Source: CAYHPY01 sp964358485 (GTDB taxonomy: Bacteria > Elusimicrobiota > Elusimicrobia > UBA1565 > UBA9628). Taken from it: a DNA stretch of 24,844 bases. The stretch lies in the NCBI GenBank assembly GCA_964358485.1, contig CAYHPY010000050.1, positions 1-24,844 of the forward strand, in the 5' to 3' direction. Below, one piece after another: positions 1 to 6,341 of this stretch (its first letter is position 1; every line of letters starts with the position of its first letter). The notes under the pieces are model-generated. The model was not told where the DNA came from. It did not search any database and worked only from the letters and a program-made list of their open reading frames with translations. A program made the position numbers and the translations under genes.

Positions 1-1186
1 CGGCATCGGCCTGGCCCTGGTGGCGGCCCTGCGGGGCTACAAGATCGTCTTCACCATCACCGATAAACAGTCCCGGGAGAAGGTTAACTTCCTCAAGGCC
101 CTGGGGGCGGAGGTCATCGTCTGCCCCACCGCCGTGGAGCCCTCCGATCCGGCTTCCTATTACTCCGTGGCGGCCAAGCTCGCCAAGGAAATTCCCAACG
201 CCTATTACCCCAACCAATACGAGAACCCCCAGAACCCTCGCGCCCACTACATCGCCACCGGCCCGGAGATCTGGAAGGACTCCGACGGCAAGATCACCCA
301 CTTTGTGGCGGGCATGGGCACCGGCGGGACCATCAGCGGCGTGGGCAAGTTCCTCAAGGAACAGAATCCCAAGATCCAGATCATCGGGGCCGACCCCATC
401 GGCTCGCTCTACTACGAGAAAATCAAATTCAACCGCGTCGGCAAGGCCAAGCCCTACGTGGTCGAGGGCATCGGCGAGGACATCTTCCCCGGGACCATGA
501 ACCTCAAGATCGTCAACGACGTGATCCAGGTGACCGACCGGGACTGCTTCACCACCACCCGCCGCCTGGCCCGCATGGAAGGCCTGTTCTGCGGCGGCTC
601 TTCCGGGGCGGCGGTCTGGGCGGGGCTCAAGGCCGCCGAGAAGCTCTCCGAGAAGGATTTCATGGTCATCCTCCTTCCCGACACCGGGATGCGCTATCTT
701 TCCAAGATCTACAACGAGGAGTGGATGCGCGAGCATCAGTATTTCGAGACCGAAATCCGCCTGCACGCGCGGGACGTGGTGGCGGCCAAGCGGGCCGACC
801 GCGGGGAGCGAAAGCTCGTCCTGGGCAGCCCGACCGACACCCTCCTGGAGGCGCTGACCCGGATGCGCAAGCAGGACATCTCCCAACTGCCCGTCTTCGA
901 GAAAAAGCGGCTCATCGGCTCCGTTCACGAGGACGAGATCCTGAACCTGATGCTCAAGGGCCGCGAGATCCGCAAGATGATCGTGCGGGAGGTCATGGGC
1001 GATCCCCTGCCCGTGGTCTCGCCCCAGGCGCGGATCGAGGCCATCATCAACTTCATCAACCCCGAGCGGCCCGCCGTTCTGGTCCAGGTGGCCAAGGGGA
1101 CCTACGAGATCATCACCAAGTACGACGTGCTCAACGCGGTCAGCCGCTTCGCCGCCGACGGCAACGTGGCCGCGAGGAGGAATTGA
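1..1186 (+). CDS. Cystathionine beta-synthase-type PLP enzyme with two C-terminal CBS domains (5' truncated)
   Basis: The reading frame is open from base 2, so the gene begins before the window; the first in-frame GTG at base 20 sits inside a conserved helix (GIGLALVAALRGYK) and is not the start. The fold-type II PLP enzyme part carries the phosphate-binding GTGGT loop (about nt 318-332), a GSSGAA segment and LPDTGMRYLSK, which is typical of cystathionine beta-synthase and CBS-like cysteine synthases. The lysine that binds PLP and the SGNTG loop lie upstream and cannot be seen. From about nt 810 to 1170 come two CBS motifs, the regulatory Bateman pair that binds adenosyl ligands in this family. 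The likely reaction is condensation of serine or an activated serine with homocysteine or sulfide in the cytoplasm. The next gene starts 2 nt after the stop, so the two are probably co-transcribed. Cysteine synthase remains possible as the main activity. Confidence 0.9.
   Translation, partial: GIGLALVAALRGYKIVFTITDKQSREKVNFLKALGAEVIVCPTAVEPSDPASYYSVAAKLAKEIPNAYYPNQYENPQNPRAHYIATGPEIWKDSDGKITHFVAGMGTGGTISGVGKFLKEQNPKIQIIGADPIGSLYYEKIKFNRVGKAKPYVVEGIGEDIFPGTMNLKIVNDVIQVTDRDCFTTTRRLARMEGLFCGGSSGAAVWAGLKAAEKLSEKDFMVILLPDTGMRYLSKIYNEEWMREHQYFETEIRLHARDVVAAKRADRGERKLVLGSPTDTLLEALTRMRKQDISQLPVFEKKRLIGSVHEDEILNLMLKGREIRKMIVREVMGDPLPVVSPQARIEAIINFINPERPAVLVQVAKGTYEIITKYDVLNAVSRFAADGNVAARRN
1175..1180 (+). 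promoter_or_regulatory. Shine-Dalgarno site for the TPR gene
   Basis: A perfect AGGAGG lies inside the last codons of the upstream gene, 8 nt before the ATG at 1189. It decides the start of the following gene, since the same frame is open much further upstream without a comparable site. Confidence 0.85.
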
Positions 1187-1188
1187 CC

Positions 1189-2709
1189 ATGAAGAGCTCC
1201 CTGCTGGCGGCCGCCCTGCTGTTGGCGCCCGTCCTTGCGGTTCGGTCTCAAGAAGAGGAGGCTCCCGAGCGTCCGGTCCTGACCGAGGCCGTCCCCGCCC
1301 CTGCCCCCGCTCCCGAGGCGGCCCCGGCTCCGAAGGAAGGCGCCCCCGTCATCGCGCCGCCCGTCGAAGACGTGATGCCCGAGCCCAAGGTGGAGATCGG
1401 GGATCCCGCTCCCCCGCCTCCTCCGCCACCCCCTCCGCCCGCCCCCAAGCCTTCCCTGCGCCGCTCTGCCGAGCCCAAGCCCGCCAAGGCCGCTCCCGTT
1501 CCCCCGCCGCCGCCCGCTCCGCCCGCGCCCCCGGCGGGTCCCTCCCAGGCGGAGGAGCTGTCCTTTCTTTCCCGCGGGGCCGACGACGATTCCTCGGAAA
1601 CCGTCGAAGCGTTGATCGCGGAAGCGGAAGCGTTCCTGGCCCGCCATCCGGAAGGTCCGCAGGCCTTCTCGGCCCGGCAGATTCTGGCGGCGACCCGCGC
1701 CCGCAAGGGCGACGCCGAGGCCGCCGCCGTGGACTGGCTCCTGTTCATCCACGAGGCGCCGGACGCCCCCGAGGTTTTCGGGGCCAAGCGGAATTTCACG
1801 GAGCTCGTCGAGAAAAAAGTGTCCCGCAAGTTCCGCGGACCGCTCAACGAATTGGTCCGCCCCGCGGACCTCCCCTCGGCGTCCGAGCGGTTGGCCAAGC
1901 TTTTGGAAAGCCTCATCGACGCCGCGGGCGATCCCCTCCACGATCCGATCGAGCGGGAAATCCGGCGGTTCCAGGCGCGTTTTCCGGATTTCGCCGGCGA
2001 CCGAGTGCAGTCCTGGCTGGCCAAGCTGGCCGAAAAAAGCGACAAGCAAAGAGCCGCCCTTTTCGCCTGGCGGCGCCTGCTGGCCCTCTATCCGGCCAGC
2101 GAACTTCGTCCCGCCGCCTGGTGGGCGGCGGGCGACATTCTGGCCGACCACCTGAAGGAGTACAACAAGGCCATCGACGCCTACCAGGAATTGGTCTCGC
2201 GCCACCCCGCGGACGCCCGGGTCTTGCCGGCCATGGAAAAAACGGCCAAGCTTTTCGAAGAGCGGCTCAAGTCCTACGACCTGGCCGTGGACGTCCACGA
2301 ACGGATCATTAAGGCTTTCCCCAAGACCGACGGGGCGCTCAAGGCTTTCCAAGCCGCCGCGCGCCTGCAGAAGGAGAAGCTCTCCAAGCCCGCCGAGGCG
2401 ATCGCCGTCTACAAGCGCATGGCCGCCCACTTCCGCCACCCGGCCGCCTTCGAGGGCCTGCGGGCCGCCGCGGGCATCGCCCGCAAGGACCTCAAGGATT
2501 ATAAATTGGAGGTCGAGCTCCGGCAAAAAGCCGCCGCCGACTATCCCGACGCCAAGGAAACCCCCGAGGAACTCTTCACCGCGGCCGAGGTCTTGGAATC
2601 CGACATCAAAGACTTGGCCGCCGCCAAGGAAGCCTACCAGAAGGTCGCCGACCAATTCCCGGCGCACAAGCTGGCCAAGAAAGCGGCGGAGCGGGTGGGG
2701 CGACTCTAA
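1189..2709 (+). CDS. Exported proline-rich tetratricopeptide-repeat protein
   Basis: 506 residues. The ATG follows a perfect AGGAGG and begins a clear signal peptide (residues 1 to about 22, MKSSLLAAALLLAPVLAVRS). There is no lipobox cysteine, so it is probably periplasmic or secreted. Residues about 28-120 are a low-complexity Pro/Ala/Lys tail with two polyproline tracts (about 74-86 and 103-117), probably a wall- or periplasm-spanning spacer. From about residue 288 to the end are at least five TPR-like helical hairpins of about 38-40 residues, recognisable by AIDAYQELVSRHPAD (about 328-342), AVDVHERIIKAFPKT (about 366-380), AIAVYKRMAAHF and AKEAYQKVADQFP. This resembles the BamD/CpoB type of TPR array in envelope assembly proteins. 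The partner is unknown. It follows the PLP enzyme by 2 nt, which suggests one transcript but not a shared function. Confidence 0.8.
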   Translation: MKSSLLAAALLLAPVLAVRSQEEEAPERPVLTEAVPAPAPAPEAAPAPKEGAPVIAPPVEDVMPEPKVEIGDPAPPPPPPPPPPAPKPSLRRSAEPKPAKAAPVPPPPPAPPAPPAGPSQAEELSFLSRGADDDSSETVEALIAEAEAFLARHPEGPQAFSARQILAATRARKGDAEAAAVDWLLFIHEAPDAPEVFGAKRNFTELVEKKVSRKFRGPLNELVRPADLPSASERLAKLLESLIDAAGDPLHDPIEREIRRFQARFPDFAGDRVQSWLAKLAEKSDKQRAALFAWRRLLALYPASELRPAAWWAAGDILADHLKEYNKAIDAYQELVSRHPADARVLPAMEKTAKLFEERLKSYDLAVDVHERIIKAFPKTDGALKAFQAAARLQKEKLSKPAEAIAVYKRMAAHFRHPAAFEGLRAAAGIARKDLKDYKLEVELRQKAAADYPDAKETPEELFTAAEVLESDIKDLAAAKEAYQKVADQFPAHKLAKKAAERVGRL

Positions 2710-2718
2710 CCCCGACGG

Positions 2719-2757
2719 CCCCGGTCGCCGGGGTACTCTTCCGTTCGTTGTTTTTTG
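2719..2757 (+). terminator. Weak candidate terminator after the TPR gene
   Basis: A CCCCGG / CCGGGG stem with a 3-nt TCG loop (2719-2733) lies 10 nt after the stop. A run of six T follows only at 2751-2756, about 17 nt beyond the stem. That gap is longer than in a classic factor-independent terminator, so the call is tentative. Confidence 0.3.
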
Positions 2758-2806
2758 CTTTATTCTTTTCCTGGATTTTTTTCCTTTCCTGCCGTTTATA
2801 TCCTAC

Positions 2807-2846
2807 ACGACAAAATCACTTTCAACGGTGAAAGTGATTTTGTCGT
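2807..2846. repeat. Perfect 18-bp inverted repeat with 4-nt loop
   Basis: The left arm (2807-2824) is the exact reverse complement of the right arm (2829-2846), with ACGG between. The arms are AT-rich (CGACAAAATCACTTTCA) in a GC-rich neighbourhood. No T-tract follows on either strand, so it does not look like a terminator. It sits in the 228-bp spacer (2710-2937) upstream of the small-protein/nucleotidyltransferase pair. It could be a REP-like or MITE remnant, or an operator. The rest of the spacer holds only the weak terminator and a promoter candidate. Confidence 0.8.
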
Positions 2847-2884
2847 TGGTGCATAGTTCGTCCGCCGACCGTGGAAATCGGCCA

Positions 2885-2914
2885 CTGGCATTAGACGGGA
2901 ATACCTGTTAAAAT
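2885..2914 (+). promoter_or_regulatory. Candidate sigma70 promoter for the small-protein/nucleotidyltransferase pair
   Basis: CTGGCA (2885-2890, 4/6 to TTGACA), an 18-nt spacer and TAAAAT (2909-2914, 5/6 to TATAAT). The predicted start near 2921 gives a short leader holding AGGAAGGA just before the ATG at 2938. The match is reasonable but not unique. Confidence 0.4.
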
Positions 2915-2937
2915 CAGATCAGGAAGGAATCCAAGCG

Positions 2938-3165
2938 ATGAGAACCGTGGGCCGCCGGACCGAAAGACCTTTATCCTTTTCCGCCTCCGCGACCCTCCTC
3001 GTAGAGGGAGCTCGCTTCAATGAAGACCTGCAAAAGCTCCCGCAGGGCCGGCTTACCGGGATTCCCAAAGGTGTTCACCGTTTCTCGAGCCAGGCGGAAG
3101 CCGACCGCTTCGATGAGGATTGCGCGGCGCGGGGCATGGCGGAACTCGCGAAGCGCAAGTCGTGA
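2938..3165 (+). CDS. Small protein upstream of nucleotidyltransferase, putative antitoxin or partner
   Basis: 75 residues. The ATG is preceded by AGGAAGGA at a good distance. I do not recognise a named Pfam family. The protein is soluble and charged, with a core LTGIPKGVHRFSSQAEADRF and an amphipathic C-terminal helix (GMAELAKRKS). Small proteins of this general form, with a KGV-RF...EEA pattern, are in my recollection often found directly before nucleotidyltransferase-fold genes; that is memory of context, not a search result. Its stop codon overlaps the GTG start of the next gene (GTGA), so translation of the two is probably coupled. This gives the layout of a two-gene toxin-antitoxin module, with this protein the more likely antitoxin or specificity partner. 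It could also be an accessory protein unrelated to toxicity. Confidence 0.6.
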   Translation: MRTVGRRTERPLSFSASATLLVEGARFNEDLQKLPQGRLTGIPKGVHRFSSQAEADRFDEDCAARGMAELAKRKS

Positions 3166-3641
3166 GGGAGCAATTCAGCAGACCCGCGACGATAGCAGAC
3201 CTTAAGTTCCTCGTTCGCTCGCTCAACGAACGGAAAATAGATTATCTCCTCATCGGCGGCTACGCGCTATACGCCCACGGCTATTCCCGCGCGACGGTCG
3301 ACATCGACCTTCTTCTGCCCGCCGACGCGGAAACCGGGAAAAAACTGAAGGCGGCCCTGCTGCTGTTGCCGGATCGCGCGGCGGAGCAGCTTGACCCCGC
3401 TTGGTTCTCCGATGGAGAGACGATCCGTCTCGCGGACGCATTCGTCGTCGATCTCATGTTCAATGCCGGAGGAAACAGCTACGACGATTTAAAGGCCTAC
3501 CGTGAAGTCATCGACCTTGACGGGATTCCGGTCAGCACGGTCAATCTCGAGGGCTTGTTGCTGACGAAGAAGACGGTCCGCGACAAGGACAAGGCCGACC
3601 GGATCGTCATCGAAAAGGCCCTGAAGAAAAAGGGCGCCTGA
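3162..3641 (+). CDS. Nucleotidyltransferase-fold protein (AbiEii/DUF6036-like)
   Basis: 159 residues from the GTG at 3162, which overlaps the previous stop as GTGA; this start is preferred over an in-frame TTG at 3120, which lies deep inside the previous gene. The Pol-beta-type nucleotidyltransferase signature is clear: IGGYALYAHG with the GG pair at residues 32-33, then SRATVDIDLLL with Asp47 and Asp49, and a third Asp97 in VVDLMF. All three metal-binding carboxylates are therefore present. Proteins of this fold and size include AbiEii-type toxins and MNT-type antitoxins, which transfer nucleotides to RNA or protein. The role in the pair is inferred from gene order only. It ends 17 nt before the convergent minus-strand gene, and a GGGCGC / GCGCCC stem (3632-3651) spans its stop codon. 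Confidence 0.75.
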   Translation: MREQFSRPATIADLKFLVRSLNERKIDYLLIGGYALYAHGYSRATVDIDLLLPADAETGKKLKAALLLLPDRAAEQLDPAWFSDGETIRLADAFVVDLMFNAGGNSYDDLKAYREVIDLDGIPVSTVNLEGLLLTKKTVRDKDKADRIVIEKALKKKGA

Positions 3642-3658
3642 ACTCGCGCCCCGGGAGG

Positions 3659-4126
3659 CTACGCCGCGGGCGCGGCGGGCGGCGGGGGCTGCTGCTCGGG
3701 CTTCGGGTTGGAAGCCAGGGGCTTGCGGCGGTCCTCGATCTGCCTCATGAAGTATTCCTTCAACGCCGGGTTGGACTCCATCAGCGCCAGGAAAGCCTGC
3801 TGGGGGATGATGAAGATCAAGCTGTCTTCCACGGCCTTGATGGTGGCGCCGGCCACGCCGAACTCCAGGATCGAGCGCTCCCCGAACACCTGGCCCGGCC
3901 CCAAGGTGGCGACCTTCACCGACGGCTTGTCCTTGGGTTTGATCCAGACCGCCACCGTTCCCTCGGCGATGACGTGAAGGCCATCCACCGTCGTGCCCTG
4001 CATGACGATCATCTGGCCCGGCTTGAACGGGGCCTGCTCGGCCCCCTGGGCCAAGGTGTGGGCTTCCTCGTCTGAGAGGCCTTTTAGGAAGGGGACGTTG
4101 GACTGCAGGAACTCGGTGACCGTCAT
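3659..4126 (-). CDS. Cyclic nucleotide-binding-fold (CRP-like) sensor protein without HTH
   Basis: 155 residues. Residues about 8-130 form a cNMP-binding beta-roll: FKPGQMIVMQGTTVDGLHVIAEGTVAVW, then LGPGQVFGERSILEF, then a C-terminal helix. The ribose-binding Glu of the FGE motif (81-83) is present. The arginine that normally grips the cyclic phosphate (in a PRxA-type motif) is replaced: the segment reads VAGATIKA with Ala92 at that position, so classical cAMP binding is doubtful. There is no DNA-binding domain; the chain ends in a Pro/Ala-rich tail (PEQQPPPPAAPAA). It is therefore not a CRP regulator but a stand-alone sensor or scaffold. It is the last gene of a minus-strand run, 18 nt after the EamA gene. 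Confidence 0.8.
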   Translation of the reverse strand: MTVTEFLQSNVPFLKGLSDEEAHTLAQGAEQAPFKPGQMIVMQGTTVDGLHVIAEGTVAVWIKPKDKPSVKVATLGPGQVFGERSILEFGVAGATIKAVEDSLIFIIPQQAFLALMESNPALKEYFMRQIEDRRKPLASNPKPEQQPPPPAAPAA

Positions 4127-4144
4127 GCTGAGATGTTACCTAAA

Positions 4145-4579
4145 TCACACCCTCAGGAGCCAGACCCCGAAGACGATCAGGGCCGCTCCCGAAAGGCGGC
4201 GGACGCTGAGCGGTTCTCCCAAAAACAGGATTCCGAAAAGCGCCACGAAGAGCGGCCAGGCCCCCATCACCGGGCTGACCCCCGAGGCGTCGGCCCGTTT
4301 GAGGGCGTTGAGCGCGAAGACCTGGCCCACGACGCTCGCCAAAAATCCCGAGGCCATGAAGCACAGCGCCGAGCGCAAGCCCGCCGACCGGAACCCCGAG
4401 CCCAGGTCCGGGACGAAAAAGAAAAGCGGGATCATCCCGATCAGGACCCCGGTGCAACGGAAGATCAGCCCGATCATCGGGTCGGCGCGGGCCAGGCCCA
4501 GCTTCTCGAGCAGGGGAGACACGCCCCAGACGCCGGCGGCCAAGAGCGCGTAGGTGTAGGGCGAGACCGGCTGGCTCAC
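4145..4579 (-). CDS. Single-domain EamA/DMT-family membrane transporter
   Basis: 144 residues, GTG start at 4579, beginning 5 nt after the stop of the upstream gene. About five hydrophobic helices are visible: YALLAAGVWGVSPLL, GLIFRCTGVLIGMIPLFFFV, ALCFMASGFLASVVGQVFAL, PVMGAWPLFVALFGILFLGE and LSGAALIVFGVWLL. The final pattern (P...A.......LGE.L....G..LI..G) is the EamA hallmark of drug/metabolite transporters. Typical family members have two EamA units and 10 helices; this one has a single unit and would have to act as a dimer, as small DMT proteins do. The substrate cannot be told from sequence. Spacing suggests co-transcription with the genes on both sides. Confidence 0.8.
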   Translation of the reverse strand: MSQPVSPYTYALLAAGVWGVSPLLEKLGLARADPMIGLIFRCTGVLIGMIPLFFFVPDLGSGFRSAGLRSALCFMASGFLASVVGQVFALNALKRADASGVSPVMGAWPLFVALFGILFLGEPLSVRRLSGAALIVFGVWLLRV

Positions 4580-4584
4580 GGGGC

Positions 4585-5499
4585 TCAGAAGGGGGAGAAG
4601 CCCCGGCAGGAGGCGTCCCGGGAATAGATGCAGGCCAGGCGCTTGACCGTGGGATCGGTCTCGTTCTGCGCCATCTGCGAAAGAACGCCGCGGGCCCGGT
4701 GCGGGAGATTTCCGCCGTCGACGGCGCGGGTCCAGGCGACGGCCGCCAGGGAGCGGACCAGCTCGTACCGGAATTCGGGGCCGCGGTTGAAGTCCCCGTA
4801 GACCCGCATGAGGTCGCGTTCGTAGGGCGAGATCAGCGCGTATTCGGCGCGGCGGGCCAGCTCCGGGTCGCGGAAAAGGCCCTGAGCGCCGTGGCCGTGA
4901 AGATAGGCGCGGACGATCCTCATGGCCGCCAAATTTTCCTGGCGGTCGTAGCCTTGGTCCAGGACGCCGAAGGCGACGCCCATGACGCGCTGGGTGAGGC
5001 TGCGGTCGAATTCGGGAAGCTGGGGGGCCGTCCGGGCCAGCGCGAGCAGGGCCGGCAGGCGAAGGTCTCTCCGTGAGTCCTGGGGATTGTCGGCGCCCGC
5101 GATCCGGACGATTGCCTCGACGGCCCGGCTGTAGGTGGATTCATTGCGGGCCCGGACCGCGGTCTTGGAAAGGGCGTCGAGGGCCTTGGCGCGGGCCTGG
5201 GGAAAAAGGGACGCGGAGTCCGCGGCGCCTTCCAAGGCGAAGATCACGCGCGCTTCCTGCTCCGGGGTCATGACCCGGGTCCAGTCTCCGATTTGATCGA
5301 GGGCGGAGAGGACGACCCTGGGGTCCTGGCGGACCGGGTCCCGAAGGATCTCCAGAAGCTCGTCGATGGTCGTCAGCGCGGGCTGGGGCATTTCCGCCCG
5401 GAACTCTCCCAGCGAGGGGAAAGACGGGAAAGAACCCGAGGTTTGGGCCCGCCCTTGGGAGACCGTCAGCAGCGCCGCGCAGGCCAGGATTATTTTCAT
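4585..5499 (-). CDS. Exported helical-repeat protein of unknown function
   Basis: 304 residues. It begins with a short signal peptide (MKIILACAALLTVSQGRAQ, cleavage expected near residue 19). The mature part is almost wholly alpha-helical with paired helices (ARAKALDALSKTAVRARN, LRLPALLALARTAPQLPE, FRYELVRSLAAVAWTRAVD), as in HEAT/ARM-like solenoids, but no repeat is regular enough to assign a family. Two cysteines lie close together near the C-terminus (CIYSRDASC) and could form a disulfide in the periplasm. There is no catalytic motif that I recognise. It lies 71 nt after the membrane PH-like gene and 5 nt before the EamA gene, so it is probably in the middle of an operon. Confidence 0.7.
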   Translation of the reverse strand: MKIILACAALLTVSQGRAQTSGSFPSFPSLGEFRAEMPQPALTTIDELLEILRDPVRQDPRVVLSALDQIGDWTRVMTPEQEARVIFALEGAADSASLFPQARAKALDALSKTAVRARNESTYSRAVEAIVRIAGADNPQDSRRDLRLPALLALARTAPQLPEFDRSLTQRVMGVAFGVLDQGYDRQENLAAMRIVRAYLHGHGAQGLFRDPELARRAEYALISPYERDLMRVYGDFNRGPEFRYELVRSLAAVAWTRAVDGGNLPHRARGVLSQMAQNETDPTVKRLACIYSRDASCRGFSPF

Positions 5500-5570
5500 A
5501 TCCCAAGGATAGCGGCAAGCGGGGCCGGGGGGGAGTGTCCTAGGGCCCGGATGGGGCGGGGACCAAGGGC

Positions 5571-6098
5571 CTACTTGGGCCGGGCGGCCTGAATACGGGC
5601 CAGGATCTCCTCGGGGCGCTCCTTGAAGTAAATGCTCTCAATGAGCAAGGTGCCGCCCCGGGCCCGGAGCAGGAGGCTGGGCGTCCGGCTTATTCCGTTG
5701 AGTTTGTAGCCGAAAAGCTCCACGCTTTCGACTTCCTTCCAGTAGAACCGGTATTCCCACATCTCGTACGAGAGCCCCAAGGGAGGAAGTGGATTGCCGG
5801 GCAGACGCAGGGAGAGGGCCTCGGCGTCGGCCCGAAGCCAGCAGTTTTTCTCGGCGGATTCCTTGAGGCGCCGGACCGAATAGGGAATCAGAAACCAGGC
5901 CCAGAACAAGGGGACCCCGGCCATGATCAGCAGTCCCCAGGAGCCATGGTTGGTTTTGACCTGCTGGGCCACGAACCAGGGAACCAGTCCGACCGCCGTC
6001 CCCAGCGCCAGAATTCCCAAGGGAAAATAGACAACGCCGGTCAGGAGTAATTTGACTTTCGTGTAGGTGGCCAAATTATGGGTTCGAGGGGCGTCCAT
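5571..6098 (-). CDS. Two-helix membrane protein with PH-like C-terminal domain
   Basis: 175 residues from the ATG at 6098; a longer in-frame TTG start at 6137 would place the start inside the predicted transcription start region and is rejected. Two hydrophobic helices (about residues 17-40 and 52-72) are followed by a cytoplasmic beta-rich domain ending in a helix (ERPEEILARIQAARP). The pattern WKEVESVELFGYKLNGISR ... LLLRARGGTLLIESIYF resembles bacterial PH-like (bPH/YdbT-type) domains. The function of such proteins is mostly unknown. It is the first gene of the minus-strand run and is preceded by a strong promoter candidate (TTGACA-17-TATTCT). No Shine-Dalgarno sequence is visible before the ATG. 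Confidence 0.65.
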   Translation of the reverse strand: MDAPRTHNLATYTKVKLLLTGVVYFPLGILALGTAVGLVPWFVAQQVKTNHGSWGLLIMAGVPLFWAWFLIPYSVRRLKESAEKNCWLRADAEALSLRLPGNPLPPLGLSYEMWEYRFYWKEVESVELFGYKLNGISRTPSLLLRARGGTLLIESIYFKERPEEILARIQAARPK

Positions 6099-6145
6099 GA
6101 GGGTGTTTATACTAATTTTTAATTTAAAAATACTCAATAAATTAA

Positions 6146-6174
6146 AGAATAAAATTAGAAAATTGAGCTGTCAA
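6146..6174 (-). promoter_or_regulatory. Sigma70-type promoter of the minus-strand operon
   Basis: On the minus strand, TTGACA (6174-6169) is followed after 17 nt by TATTCT (6151-6146, 4/6 to TATAAT). The predicted start near 6139 leaves a leader of about 40 nt before the ATG at 6098. The surrounding 6099-6185 is strikingly AT-rich compared with the rest of the window. Confidence 0.7.
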
Positions 6175-6185
6175 GGGGCGCCCTA

Positions 6186-6213
6186 TTGACAACCGTCGAA
6201 ACCCTGTTACACT
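6186..6213 (+). promoter_or_regulatory. Sigma70-type promoter of the giant toxin-like gene
   Basis: A perfect TTGACA (6186-6191), a 16-nt spacer and TACACT (6208-6213), with a TG at 6205-6206 giving an extended -10. The predicted start near 6220 leaves a leader of about 30 nt. AAGG at 6244-6247 is a modest ribosome binding site for the ATG at 6252. The -35 box lies 11 bp from the -35 box of the divergent operon. Confidence 0.75.
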
Positions 6214-6251
6214 AATCGGGACGCCACATCCCGGGCGTTATTAAGGTAATT

Positions 6252-6341
6252 ATGAAGGTGCCGAGACCCCTCAAAAAATCCTTCGCGATCCTGCTCTCGC
6301 TGGCCATTCTTCCCTGGCAGGCGCCCGCGCAGGTTCTTGCC
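6252..6341 (+). other. Signal peptide of the giant protein
   Basis: Residues 1-30: positive start (KVPRPLKK), hydrophobic core (FAILLSLAILP) and two possible signal peptidase I sites, after APA (residue 26) or VLA (residue 30). No lipobox cysteine is present. This indicates Sec-type export of the whole chain. Confidence 0.8.

Noticed and set aside
721..1188. Extension of the TPR gene frame upstream to base 721
   Set aside because: The frame is open but overlaps the PLP enzyme gene entirely; the signal peptide and the AGGAGG site define the start at 1189.
3120..3161. Longer start (TTG at 3120) for the nucleotidyltransferase
   Set aside because: It would overlap the small upstream gene by 46 nt and adds low-quality residues; the GTG overlapping the previous stop is the simpler start.
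3632..3651. GGGCGC/GCGCCC stem over the nucleotidyltransferase stop, considered as a bidirectional terminator
   Set aside because: The stem is 6 bp with an 8-nt loop and lacks a T-tract on either side; such stems are common by chance at this G+C content.
6099..6137. TTG start at 6137 for the membrane PH-like protein
   Set aside because: The added residues are encoded by the AT-rich promoter region and the predicted transcription start lies there; the ATG at 6098 is preferred.
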